A stretch of DNA of 64,000 nt from Oscheius tipulae. Its lineage: Eukaryota; Nematoda; Chromadorea; Rhabditida; Rhabditidae. Positions 10,870 to 21,775 of this stretch are shown in pieces (position 1 is the stretch's first letter; each line of letters starts with the position of its first letter). The position numbers and the translations under genes were made by a program. Location of the stretch: NCBI GenBank assembly GCA_037178975.1, contig JASJZH010000006.1, forward strand, positions 3,224,001 through 3,288,000, in the 5' to 3' direction. A model generated the notes under the pieces. That model was not told where the DNA came from. It was given only the letters and a program-made list of their open reading frames with translations, and made no database searches.

Positions 10870-12411
10870 TCAAATGAGATAGCTTCTTTCGTTTAAAACA
10901 AAAGACTCTCCTTGAAAAGGAGTCCCGCCTTGTCGTCTCATGGAGCCGTACTTTGAACAATCACAAATCTGTAAGAAACCTAAAAGGAAGATGACTCTAA
11001 CCCACATCAGCTGAAGAGTTTGGCGAATTTGCTGTGGTGGTGCTGGAATGTCGAGAAGTATGGTGAGAGGCATGAGCTGGACTACCCATTGACATTTGGG
11101 TCACACCCTGGATACTCTGAAAAAGTATGAAGTGATGCTTCCCACTCTTTACAGGCAACTAAGGGTCAGGTGCTTGTGCATGAGGTGAAATGGAAGAAAC
11201 CACAAGAAAACACGAAAAATGCACGTAGCTACCTGGGACCTACGTTAATATTATTGAGGTTGGGATCGTACTGCGAATAGATGAGGCACGATTGGGCATC
11301 TTGGTAGAGATCTTGACTTCCTCTTGGGGCTTCTCGGGTATACTGCGCATATCGTGGCAAAGGGCCGTTAACACAAGGACTGGCATGTCCGTTGCTGACA
11401 CGGTGACCGGGTATGTATGGCAATTTGGTTGTACCGTTACATTTGGGCTCATGTTCGTATTTGTACTGAATACTCTGTCGAAGTGGAATCTCGTTCATTC
11501 TGGGCATAGGCGGACCACCTCGACTCATCTAAAGCAATTTCTTGAAAAAACAGCTGAACGACCCACATGATCCATGAGCCAAGAGTCAATAGAACCTTCT
11601 CTGGCGTGCATCATAGCTGGTCCCCAGTCAATTATAACCTGTGGAAAAGGGTGAGAATTTTGAGCATACTGGTTTACCTTTCCACAAAGAACCAATCCGA
11701 CGACCATGGTTGTAGGACCCGCCAACCACACCTGTAATTTGGTGTGTGCGTAATAGTTTAATTAAGAAAATTGTGGGTCTTGCGTATCTCTTTCCGGGCC
11801 GCGTGCTCTTTTATTAATAGTGCAACCACCAACCTTGCCGATTTGCGAGTCCTTTTGGAAGATGGCGAAGACTGTGAAGACCAAGCCTGTCGAGATCAGA
11901 AAGAAGGAAACACAGCCATAACTGAAAGCTCTGGTTAAGCAGAAGTTTAATCAAATTTGGCCCGTTCAGTGTACTTTCTCTCAGAACATATTGTTCACTG
12001 ATTTGCGCCGGAGAATAAGCGAAGAAACATCTTTACTGCTTCAACGTAACGCAATTCACGAAGCAACACAATCAGCTACGGAAGTGACGGAGTGCGCAAC
12101 CCTTGTCAGTGTTCCTCAACTGACTTCAAGGCAGTCGCGATTCAGCCCTTTGCCGGAAACCAAGCAACAATTCAATCTCTGAGGCAAGCTTCAGGCTTAA
12201 ACCCCCAGCCACGAAGAATCCTTTCAATAGAAAAAGAACATTTGGTTTTGAATGTCACGAACACTTGGCATTTTTTTCCCTCAAAATGGCTAATCCTTAA
12301 GTGGGAGAACGTATCAGCTGATTCATGTATGATATCAATTCTCTACTAATGTGAGACTCACCTAATTAGGTGTATCTGGTGACGGTGTATATTGGGACAA
12401 CAACAGCACAT
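10870..12411 (-). CDS. Two-TM protein with Cys-rich N-terminus (TMEM200-like?)
   Basis: This protein of about 250 residues is encoded by seven exons. It starts MCCCCPNIHRHQIHLIS, with a run of four cysteines suited to palmitoylation. TM1 follows (VSFFLISTGLVFTVFAIF), then a short loop KDSQIGK and TM2 (VWLAGPTTMVVGLVLCGKV) leading to IIDWGPAMMHAREGS. The remaining two thirds is a polar tail rich in Pro, Ser, His and Thr, ending SFVLNERSYLI. A gene with two adjacent TMs and a G-P at the start of the second recalls the TMEM200 family, but that match is weak and from memory. The start was chosen because an in-frame TAG lies seven codons upstream. The stop is at 10870-10872. It is convergent with the F-box gene, 265 bp away. 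The biochemical function is unknown. Confidence 0.65.
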
Positions 12412-14832
12412 GTAGGTTCGCAGCCGAGGCTACCGTTGCATGCAATTCTTCTGAATACGGAATAATCACAGAAGATAAGGAAGTTTACCGCTTGCGACGG
12501 GTCGTCAGCTTCACAAGTTATGATCTGAAAATCACAGAGTGAGAAAGACTATGGAGCAGTCGAAAGAATAATTCATAACAAACATTGCGAGATGACAGGC
12601 AAGATGGCGTGTTGAAAAGTTGAGGAAATGTGATAGGCTACTCGAAAAAGCATTAGCTCCAAATGGCTCGAAGAAACTCTAGAACTGATGCGAAAGGCCT
12701 GAAAATGGTAACACATCCGAGCAGTCAATGAAAAAGAGAGGTGGTGGTTACCGCTGCAGGTGAAAACCAACGCCATGTCAAACACAACGGCTATTTGGGA
12801 CCAAAAACGTAATTTTGTCGTCATAATTAGGCTCGAAAATGTGGAAGCCATAATTAGGAGGAAACAATAGTAGAGTTTTTCGGACGAAAGAGTAGCCCTT
12901 GGGCCAGAAACTGGGGGCAAAGAGCACAGCTTCCGGAGCTGGTCGCTAATGCCAAATCGTCGCACTTCCGACATACACTATCTAAATAATCGAACACGCT
13001 TGAGAAGAACTACGTCTGTTGTTCTGGCGAAGAACAATAGGCACCTTATAAGGATGTAGAAATGTGCATGGAACTAACTGAGAAATGGTCAGTCAGCAAA
13101 GGTAAACGAGTTAGAAGTAAGGCCCAGAGAGTTTAAGTGTGAAGAGCAGATGTGAAGTAGTCAAAAGACTGCTGAGACGGGAAGGGCGGAGTCTGAGCAA
13201 TCTGAAACAACAAATTCTTCGTTCACACGAGATTAAACGCTGATTTGGCTACTCAACGACTCCATGTCCAGCTTGCATCTAGAATATAACAATCGCGCAT
13301 ACGCATTGATCATTTATAAATGCCTAGGAAAAGTGCGACAAAAACTGCAGCTGATCCATGTCAAACTAAAAAATATAACAGGTCAGGTTTGAGCTAAACG
13401 TTAGCAGTATTTTCACCGTCTCAACGATTGTGCAGAAGTTTGGGGAAAGAGAGTATCTGATCCTACTACATACATACCACTGTCAGTGTTGCTGTGATAT
13501 ACTGAATGAAGTTTCGTACCGTCAAAAACAATTTTTGCAAGCAATTGAAAGCAATCAAAGCTGTAAAATCAGCACTTGGTGGAGCTGAATGGGCGGACAT
13601 ATTGACGAGTTCAGAGAGCGGGTGGGGTTAGACGAAGAATCTCATAAAGGCTTCAACAAATTGCTATGCGACACACTTGGCAACCTTCATTCTCTCGCTC
13701 ACACCTTTAAGAATCGAACCACCTGACTGAATATCTCAACAACACCCTCGCCAGGTGATTTTAACCACAGAATAACTGGAAGAATGTAAGAAAAGTGATG
13801 TCGGTGTTATGGTCACATGTGCCTTTCAATTCGAAGGCAGGCCTCAATAGAGTCGCATTGGATTGCACAAAAGCAAATAGGTGGTCCCGTTTTGGCAGAG
13901 ACGGAGATGTGACCTCCGTCGCCGACTAGTAACGAAGTCCTCTTCAAAACATACATTTAAAATTCACGAATCCGCGTGGCGTCATTCCGCGTAACAACTT
14001 TGCCGAAAGTTATTCAGAAAAGTTGCGTGAAAGATTGGAAGTGCATGAACAATGATGAACGAGAAGGGGAGAAGATGTTGAACGACTAACGGTCTCACGC
14101 TTATTACGCAGCCACAATGAGCCGTTGCACTGGCAGAAAACTTTGAAATTGTCAAAAGAGCACTTGGGGCAATGTTCATTAACAAAGCGGGATAATTGCT
14201 TTCTTGAAAGGTGCGCAATAACCTCGCTCTATATGTTCGAAGTTAGCACATCAGAACGACAAACGGATGCTTCCCATTTAGAATCTGAACAAAACTATGT
14301 TGAGTTCATTATAAAAATATTCATTTTTTTCGTAATGTAATCCATGTAGGCAACTTGGTCTCTTCGGCCAGTTTGCCTTTCTTGATTTTCTTCCCGTTTT
14401 GAATCGCTCACCGAGATTGTGCTCTGCTGCTAATATCTACCAGCAATACATCTGCAGTGAGGAAATAGTTGAATAAAAACATATGGTGCCATTTCATCGT
14501 TTCAAACAAAGCTTGCATCCTAAAAATGTATTAAGAATTTTTCAAAACTACATTACTTGTGCTTTGGTGCAGGTTTTCAACTTCAAAATCTTTCATATTT
14601 TTAATTCCTTGAAGTAAACTTGCTCTATTCGACGCTTGGGCGGCCACGATCGGTCGTTTTTCCAGCTAAACAGCGCGCACAACCAACAAAACTCACTTCT
14701 TAGACATTAAATTCATTACAAACGAAACTGTTTATGAATAACTTTTCAATTTCAGTTTCTGTCTCACACTTACCATGTCTCGCTTTTCCGCTTTTTAATC
14801 TTCCACTTTTTTAGGGTTAAATTCTGCCGAGA
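12412..14832. other. Long intergenic region
   Basis: About 2.4 kb lie between two divergent genes. One uninterrupted 133-codon frame on the minus strand (12573-12974, ATG start, beginning MSEVRRFGISDQLRKL) has no recognised domain and no splice or SL acceptor near its start, so I do not call it a gene. A TTTTTTTAG acceptor at about 14813 probably marks the ucr-2 5' end. Nothing else stands out. Confidence 0.4.
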
Positions 14833-16567
14833 ATGCTGAGTCGACATCTCTCCAACATTTCGGTAGGTCTTTACATTTACTTGTTACAAATTTTTAACAG
14901 AAGAGAGTCGCTTCGACTGCCGCTACTGCTAAGGCTGCCACTGAATCCGTCACAACTCTGTCCAATGGCTTGACCGTTGCCACAGTTGACCAACACGGTA
15001 TGACCGAAATATTCATCCAACAGACCCACAAACTTTGCAGGAGCTGCTTCTCAGATCGTTGTTGCTTTCCGTGCTGGTTCTCGCTTCGAGACCAGCGATA
15101 ACCTAGGAGTTGTTAATGTTCTCCGCAACAGCATCGGCACCAGCTCTGAGGGATACCCCGGTTTCCAACTTACATGGAATGCTACCCAGGCTGGAGGAGA
15201 GATTGTATGTTTATTGCCATTTCCATTAACCTGCTTTTCAAGTCTGCCACTTCAACTCGCGACGTTTTCGCTGTTCGTGTTGCTGCTCCACGTGACAGCA
15301 CCGCCGTTGTCGCTTCTCTGCTCGGAGAACTTTCCAGTCCTAAGTGCGAGCCTTGGGATATCCTTGATGTAGGTTTCTCTTTCATATATTCACTTTTTAT
15401 GCTACAGGTGGTCAAACAGAGCTCCATTGATGCTGCTTACCGTTGCAAGTGGGCTTCCACCATCGACAACCTCCATTCGGCTGCCTACCGCAACGGAAGT
15501 CTCGCCAACTCCAACTTTGCTTCAGCTCAAGCGCTTGGACAAGGATCTGTTGCCAAAAACGCTGCTCAGTACAAGGTATTCCAACAAATTTCGCTTTGAA
15601 CCTTGATTTTAGGACAAATTCTTCCGCTCTGGTAACGCAGTTGTCTTTGGAGTCAACGTTGATCACAATACTTTGGTAGAGACGGCCAACAGCGTAGGTG
15701 TACAAAGTATTTTGTACAATTGGAGTTCTAGTTCCGCTTCGCTGAGGGAAAACCGTCTGCTGGAGAACCTAGCAAGTACATCGGGGGAGACATCCGCCAC
15801 AGTGCTTCTGGACCTTCCACCATCGTTGCTATTGCAGGAGAAGGAGCTTCTCTTTCCAACGTCAAGGATGTCGCTATCCAGAATGTCGCAGCTGAGGTAT
15901 TTTATATTTCAAGCGTGCCGATGTTTCGAAATTGTTCATAGTAATCAATTCTCAAGTATCGTCGTTTGCTAGAAAGTATAAAAAATGAAAAAATACCACA
16001 AAATCTTACCAACACAACAATTATCCATATTTAACCGGTTATTGAAAGTCTCGTATAAACAAACATTTGCAGATTCTGACCACTCTTGCCACCAAAGCCG
16101 GAGCTTCTTCAAATGGAGCTGTAAACGTCTCCTACTCTGATTCAGGACTTTTAGGAGTTGTTTTCTCTGCTGAAAATGGTCAAATTGGACAGGTAGTTGA
16201 CGTTTTTCAAATAAAAAACTGGTCGTTAAGGTCACAAAGGCTGTAGCTAACGCTATCAAGAACGCCAAGACTGACGATGCTGCCGTAAAGGTCGCCCGCC
16301 GGGTCGCTGCTCTCAAAGTGAGCCTAGATATTATGAGATTTAAGAGTTCAGGTTCTTACTGCTTCTGAAACCTCCGCCAACCTCGCTGTTGACGGTGCTG
16401 TTCAAGTTCTCACTACTGGTAACGTCGTCAGCCCGTCTGAATTTGCCGAAATCATCAACAGTGTTACGTCCGATGCCGTTAACAAGGCCCTTTCTAAACT
16501 CTCTTCCAAGCTGTCATTGTCTGCCCTCGGCTCTATTCGCGAAGTTCCCTATTCAGACGAACTGTGA
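14833..16567 (+). CDS. ucr-2: Ubiquinol-cytochrome c reductase core protein 2 (complex III)
   Basis: This mitochondrial inner-membrane complex III subunit has about 430 residues in about eight exons. It starts MLSRHLSNIS-KRVASTAATAK, an Arg/Ser-rich presequence without acidic residues. The body is an M16-peptidase-fold protein: TTLSNGLTVATVDQHGAASQ, VAFRAGSRFETSDNLGVVN, then AAPRDSTAVVASLLGEL, and a second half with STIVAIAGEGASLSNVK. The zinc-binding HxxEH of active M16 proteases is absent, as is normal for core 2. It ends LSLSALGSIREVPYSDEL. C. elegans has several ucr-2 paralogues and I cannot say which this matches. One intron near 15900-16070 is longer than the others. Expected to be constitutively expressed. 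Confidence 0.95.
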
Positions 16568-16720
16568 ATCTGTTAACTTAATAGATCGTAGTAAAGATTG
16601 GCAGTTTTTCCGCGGCTGCATGGTCCCTTCAAACAATCTCGAGATTTTTGATTGGGTGACGGTGATCTAAGCAAATAGTGCGACTAGCGAGCCTACCGCT
16701 GTCTCGATCTCACAGCTCTC

Positions 16721-19105
16721 ATGCTACAAATTTTGGCTTTTCTAACTCTCTTGGTATTTCCTAGCACTATTTGCAGCAAAGGAGAATACCAATTATACAA
16801 GTAAGGCGTTAACTATTCACATTTATTTAAAAACAGGGACATTCTAAACAATTACTCAAAACTGGTACGGCCAGTTCGTAATCAAACAGATGCTCTTCGA
16901 GTCGAGATGAAAGTTTTCCTCCAGCAGATTATTAATCTCGATGGCAAAAACCAGATAATTGAATTGAACGCTTGGTTAAAATTTGTGGGTTTTTCGAGTC
17001 CATTTAGAATATTTTGCTACAGATTTGGGTAGATTACCGCTTGTCATGGGATCCAAAAAAGTACGAGGACATTCAAAGTATTCGTTTTGCTGGTGGTGAA
17101 AACCAAATTTGGAGACCTGATGTCTTGTTGTACAACAGGTAAACTTTATTTTAAAATTGTCCGTAGTTTACAGTGCGAATGAGGATTTTGATTCTACTTT
17201 CAAATCCAACGAGGTTGTCTACCATACAGGAGAGGTGAACTGGGTTCCACCAGGAATTTTCTTGGCTAGTTGCAAAATGGATATTACCTATTTCCCCTTT
17301 GATGAACAAACCTGCTATCTAAAGGTATTTATCTTAACTTCGGCCAGCTTTTTTTGCAGTTCAGTTCCTGGACTTATCACGGACATGCTCTCGATTTACA
17401 CATTATTAAAGAAGATGGCGAAGGTAAGAGCTTTTTTAATAAAGGGATGAGCCTATTTACGAAGCATCTATGGACTTATCAACCTATACACCAAGTGGTG
17501 AGTGGCAACTCTTGAGTACACCTGCTGTCCGCGAAGTCATCATAAATCAATGTTGCCCAGAGCCATATTCTACCGTGACTTTCTACATTCATCTTCGGTC
17601 AGTTTTCGTTGTCACTTGTAAAACATGGTCATTTTACAGAAGACGTACCATCTTCTATCTTTTCAACGTGGTATTTCCATCTTTACTTGTCAGCGTTATG
17701 ACGCTGATGGGATTCTGTCTTCCTGCACACGATATGAGCGAAAAGATTGGATATCGTTAGTTGATTACAGTTAACGGTTATTTCCTTTTTAGAAACAACA
17801 ATACTTCTCTCTGTATGTTTTTTCATAACAATTGTCAGCGAAATGACACCTCCAACATCTGAATCAGTTCCTTTGCTGGGTATGAAGTGATATGTTTAGA
17901 ACAACTTATAACTTAGGAATGTTTTTCTCAACGTTGACACTAATTGTGAGTATATCTACAGCTTTCACTATACTTGTCTTAAACTTTCGCTATCGGCACA
18001 CAACCAACACAAATATGCCGAAATTAGTGGGTTATCGCACAGACTTTCATGATCAAAGTTCCGCAAACTGTTCATCGTATGGATTCCATGGCTGTTATTG
18101 ATGAAAAGGCCAGGTGTTGCTTATCGTAAACGCAAAATGGACACTTTGGAGCGAGATGATGAGTCGTTTATGGAGAACTGCGAAGATGCCGATTACGAGG
18201 TAACTGTATTGTTTCGAATGTTCATTTTTGTTTAGTGCTGTCCAACTTCGCCTGACTTTTATTTTCGCTCACTCGATAGCGCTGATACTTTTCCTGTTTC
18301 AACGAAACCGCGGCCTTTACTTAAAAAGATGTACAGGTAATCCGGCACTTCCTTCGAAAATATGATGACGAAACAGCATTCCGACAGAACATCTTAATTT
18401 GGAGCGAAAAGTGGGTGATGGCATCTTGAAACCGACTGCTCGATTGCGGAAGAATAATGCTATTCGAGCAAAACGAAATGTCCAACTGGAGAAGTACATT
18501 AAAAGATGCATAAGTGATGCAGAAAAGAAAAGTGAGAAACGGACAATATCAATATCATAATCATGACCATTCAGAAAGTACTGCTTACTGCGAATATACG
18601 ATGACAGTGGTAATGTATTACAACTGCATTCACGAGAAGCTAAAGTTCATTCACAAACGGCTTGAAAAGCAAGAAATTAACAAAGAAAAACAGGTTTTTT
18701 ATTTATCAATTTGGCCAAAAATACCGTAAATATTCGATTAGAGAGGGACAACTACTCGAGTTACCTAAAATGCGCAATTACGTATTCGCGCTTTTTGGAC
18801 ACTAAATTTTTTTTCGATGGTCTGCAAAGTTGTAGGTGAGATTTACAGCTACAGCTTTGCAGAACATCGAAAATTTAAAAAATGCTGTTTTATGGCCGAA
18901 AACACGAGTACGTAACTGCGTATTTTAGGTAACTCGAAAAGTGGCGCATGCGCCTCAAATCGAATATTTTCGGTAAGATATTCAGGATGAATGGAAGTTT
19001 GCTGCCATGGCTCTTGATCGACTCTGCCTCGTTATTTTCACCTTTTTTATTTTGGCCTGCATCGCCGGTTTCCTGTCTTCAACTCCTCACTTTGATCTGG
19101 GATAA
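16721..19105 (+). CDS. Nicotinic acetylcholine receptor-like subunit, alpha type
   Basis: This Cys-loop ligand-gated cation channel subunit has about 600 residues. It starts MLQILAFLTLLVFPSTICS, a signal peptide. The ligand domain has IWVDYRLSWDPKKY, WRPDVLLYN and the Cys loop CKMDITYFPFDEQTC. The adjacent cysteines INQCCPEPY define an alpha-type subunit. M1 follows (IFYLFNVVFPSLLVSVMTL). M2 keeps MSEKIGYQTTILLS and EMTPPTSESVPLL, with the glutamate of the selectivity ring, so it is probably cation-selective. M3 is MFFSTLTLIVSISTAF. The long intracellular loop starts FRKLFIVWIPWLLLMKRP. M4 (MALDRLCLVIFTFFILACIAG) ends the protein with STPHFDLG. Frame requires a 32-nt intron at 18027-18058. 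The last intron holds a foldback element. AATAAA lies at 19127-19132. A broken copy lies 3 kb downstream. It is probably of the ACR-16-related group. Confidence 0.9.
18221..18541 (+). repeat. Duplicated block, copy 1 (coding loop of the channel)
   Basis: By eye, every base from 18221 to 18541 is the same as 21218-21538. This includes a 40-bp intron with GTAATC donor and ACAG acceptor and the end of the preceding intron. The offset is 2997 bp. Upstream of the block the two copies diverge steadily. Confidence 0.85.
18717..18980. repeat. Foldback (inverted-repeat) element in channel intron
   Basis: This stretch of about 260 bp inside the last intron (18694-18985) reads as a long imperfect inverted repeat. 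The left arm 'taccgtaaatattcgatt' mirrors the right arm 'aatcgaatattttcggta'. The inner left 'cgagttacctaaaatgcgca' mirrors the right 'tgcgtattttaggtaactcg'. The core 'tcgatggtctgcaaagttgta' mirrors 'tacagctttgcagaacatcga'. Two non-pairing bulges separate the blocks. There is no coding sequence and no clear target-site duplication, so it is best described as a MITE-like or foldback element. Confidence 0.75.
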
Positions 19106-20690
19106 ACTACCGTATACATCTTTTTAAATAAAGTTTGCGGTTCTGTGGAAACCGGAAAATATCAGCGATTGATCCGGCTCGCAACCGCTTTTAGGATGAA
19201 TAGTTGTGATTATGGAACCGCTGCTGTATCCACCACAAGCCAGAAACGGGTAGCCATTAAAGCAAATGTCTAAGGGTCCAAATTCAGGGCAGTACTCGGT
19301 CTTGCTAGTTAAAGTTCTCGGAACTCCAAGTTGTTCGTACTTGGTTTATCGTAGTTTGAATTGGATCTTTCTGATAAGAACAGCAAAAACTGACTATTTC
19401 TTCCTATCCATATACATATGGTGTTGTGTTAAATATTGGCGCATAAAAAATGCGTTTTTCTTCGAAAACAGCAAACTTTTTGCACATTAGGTTGCTAGAT
19501 ATGATGAAAAACATCTCGCAAATCTATATTTTCACAGTCAAATCAAGAGATTTACTTGTAAATTTGCACAGTGGTGGAAACTGCGACCGGGAAACAGCTT
19601 GTGCGGTGCAAATGACATGTCAAAAACTAATTACGTATAAATCCTAAATGGTGTGTTTCGAATAGCTTGAACCTAAGTTTCTACATTGTTAGATCAATTA
19701 TGATGCCTTCGGTATTAAAAGAACGGAAAGATTTTTCTTTGATGGACTGTTTGGGTCACTTTTTTAGATTGGTTTTGCCAAGGGGGTGAAAGCGGTAACC
19801 ATTGTTTTCTAGACAAACTGAAAAACTCTATAACATGAGACTGTGTTGGTCGAATAGTGCATAAAAACTAGTGTTAAATCAGCCTATATACAGGCCTTTA
19901 AGATGAACTGTGGGAAACAAGGTCTCCGTATGAGTAAGCGCGCCAATACTTATCGGTTATCCTGTAGACCGATTTCATTTCCAAGTGGCAAGGTTTTTTT
20001 GGACAGACAGGTTGAGGAAAGAACTGGCCCGATTCGCCAGTTCCCAGAAGAGCAATGTCGCCGCCAGTATAATTATAAGAATTAAAATATCGCGGATAAC
20101 AATCTAGCTATGTGGTTGTCTATCTTTGCTGCTACGATTTCTATGGTTCATATGGCGAGAAGGACAATTTGGACAAACCCATCCCGATATTTCAAGGCAA
20201 ACCATGTTGGCGAGAATGAAGGAGCGCAATAAGAGCATTACTGAGAATCAGTCATGAGAGGATGAGCAACAGAGAGATAGAATAACAGAACAAAAAGAGA
20301 CAAACTCACTTGGCTGATGAGGCAGAAGAGATTTAATTGTGTACTTAAAGGTCATGAATTAGGAGGCGGATTTCTTTTATAGTTCCCGGTGTTGCGTCTG
20401 TTAAAAAATATTTAAAAGTTTTAGATTTTGAGACACATTTTTCTGTCTCTCTAAGATCTCAAGAGCGTATCTAAGGAGTCAAAATTGCTCGGCTGTGTAT
20501 CCTACTTTGCTATGTACGTAAACATCAGTTTACTTCAGGATCGGGATATCAAAAAGAAAAGAAAATCGATCACCGTATCTCCCACATCTCCCTAGCAGAA
20601 AATATTTATAGCTAAAGTTTTCCGCGTAATCAAAGAATTCGGAAAATAGCCGGAGATGATGAATGTGAGGATGTGAAAAAATCTTCAAAC
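19106..20690. other. Intergenic between channel and its broken copy
   Basis: These 1.6 kb contain the channel's 3' UTR and sequence with no supported exons. I looked for the missing N-terminal exons of the duplicated channel (signal peptide, WVDYRLSW, Cys loop) and did not find them here. Confidence 0.45.
19127..19132 (+). terminator. Poly(A) signal AATAAA of channel gene
   Basis: This hexamer lies 22 bases after the channel stop codon. Confidence 0.6.
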
Positions 20691-20713
20691 CATCTATTTT
20701 CAAACCGTGTCTG

Positions 20714-21775
20714 TTCAACGTATGCACCGAGTGGAAAATGGCAGCTTCTGAGTACACCTATCGTCCGTGAAAACATCTGCAATCCATGCCGTCAAGAACC
20801 ATACCCCTACCGGCACTTTTCACATTCACTTTTGTCGGCGAAATAACACCTCCAACATCCGAATCAGTTCCTTTGCTGAGTAAGATATCACCTATTCAGG
20901 AAAATTTGTGGTTAAGGAATGTTTTCTCAACATTGACACCCATTGTCAATATACTGCTTTCACTATACGCACGCAACTTTCGATATAGACATGCGACCAC
21001 AACAAATAAAAATGGTGAGTAGACGTTATTCAAAAAGTATTGAACGCTGTCAAAGTTGCGAAAACTGCTTGTCGTATGAATCCCATGGCTGTTATTGATG
21101 AAAAGGCCAGGTGTTGCTTATCATAAACATAAAATGGACACTTTGCAGAGAGATAATGTGTCGTTTATGGAGAACTGCGAAGATGCCGATTACGAGGTAA
21201 ATGTATTGTTTCGAATATTCATTTTTGTTTAGTGCTGTCCAACTTCGCCTGACTTTTATTTTCGCTCACTCGATAGCGCTGATACTTTTCCTGTTTCAAC
21301 GAAACCGCGGCCTTTACTTAAAAAGATGTACAGGTAATCCGGCACTTCCTTCGAAAATATGATGACGAAACAGCATTCCGACAGAACATCTTAATTTGGA
21401 GCGAAAAGTGGGTGATGGCATCTTGAAACCGACTGCTCGATTGCGGAAGAATAATGCTATTCGAGCAAAACGAAATGTCCAACTGGAGAAGTACATTAAA
21501 AGATGCATAAGTGATGCAGAAAAGAAAAGTGAGAAACGTAGTATACCATGACCGTGGTAATGGTATACTCGCAATATCTGGTTATGGTATACTACAACTG
21601 TATTCATGAAAAACTGAAGTTTATTCACGACCGTCTCAAGAAGGATCAACAAAAAGAAACATGTTTCTGCTATGGCTCTGATTGATCGACTCTGCCTCGT
21701 CATTTTCACCATTTTCATTTTGGTCTGCATTGCTGGTTTCTTGTCGTCTGCACTATATTTAATTTGGAATGAACT
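20714..21775 (+). pseudogene. Truncated, disabled copy of the nicotinic-like subunit
   Basis: This is homologous to the intact gene at 16721-19105. It begins within the ligand domain (TYAPSGKWQLLSTPIVREN) but the vicinal cysteine pair is lost (NPCRQEPYPY instead of NQCCPEPYST). M1 and most of M2 are deleted: the sequence jumps from the HLR-equivalent region to ITPPTSESVPLL. A degenerate M3 follows. In the intracellular loop the tryptophan of IVWIPWLLL is a TGA stop. The long block 21218-21538 is then identical to the intact gene, and M4 (DRLCLVIFTIFILVCIAG) is still recognisable. No N-terminal exons are visible. With three independent lesions it cannot make a functional channel. The clean 3' block suggests recent gene conversion. 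Confidence 0.85.
21218..21538 (+). repeat. Duplicated block, copy 2 (inside pseudogene)
   Basis: This stretch is identical by eye to 18221-18541, including the intron. The flanks on both sides differ clearly from the intact gene, so the identity stops abruptly at each edge. Confidence 0.85.

Noticed and set aside
12573-12974. 133-codon minus-strand open frame upstream of the two-TM gene
   Set aside because: No recognised domain, no signal peptide, low-complexity hydrophobic composition and no acceptor near the ATG. Left as intergenic.
13690-13730. tRNA B-box-like string (RC of 'gaatcgaacca') in the 12.4-14.8 kb gap
   Set aside because: The flanking bases do not form a T-stem, acceptor stem or A-box at the right distance, so it is not a tRNA.
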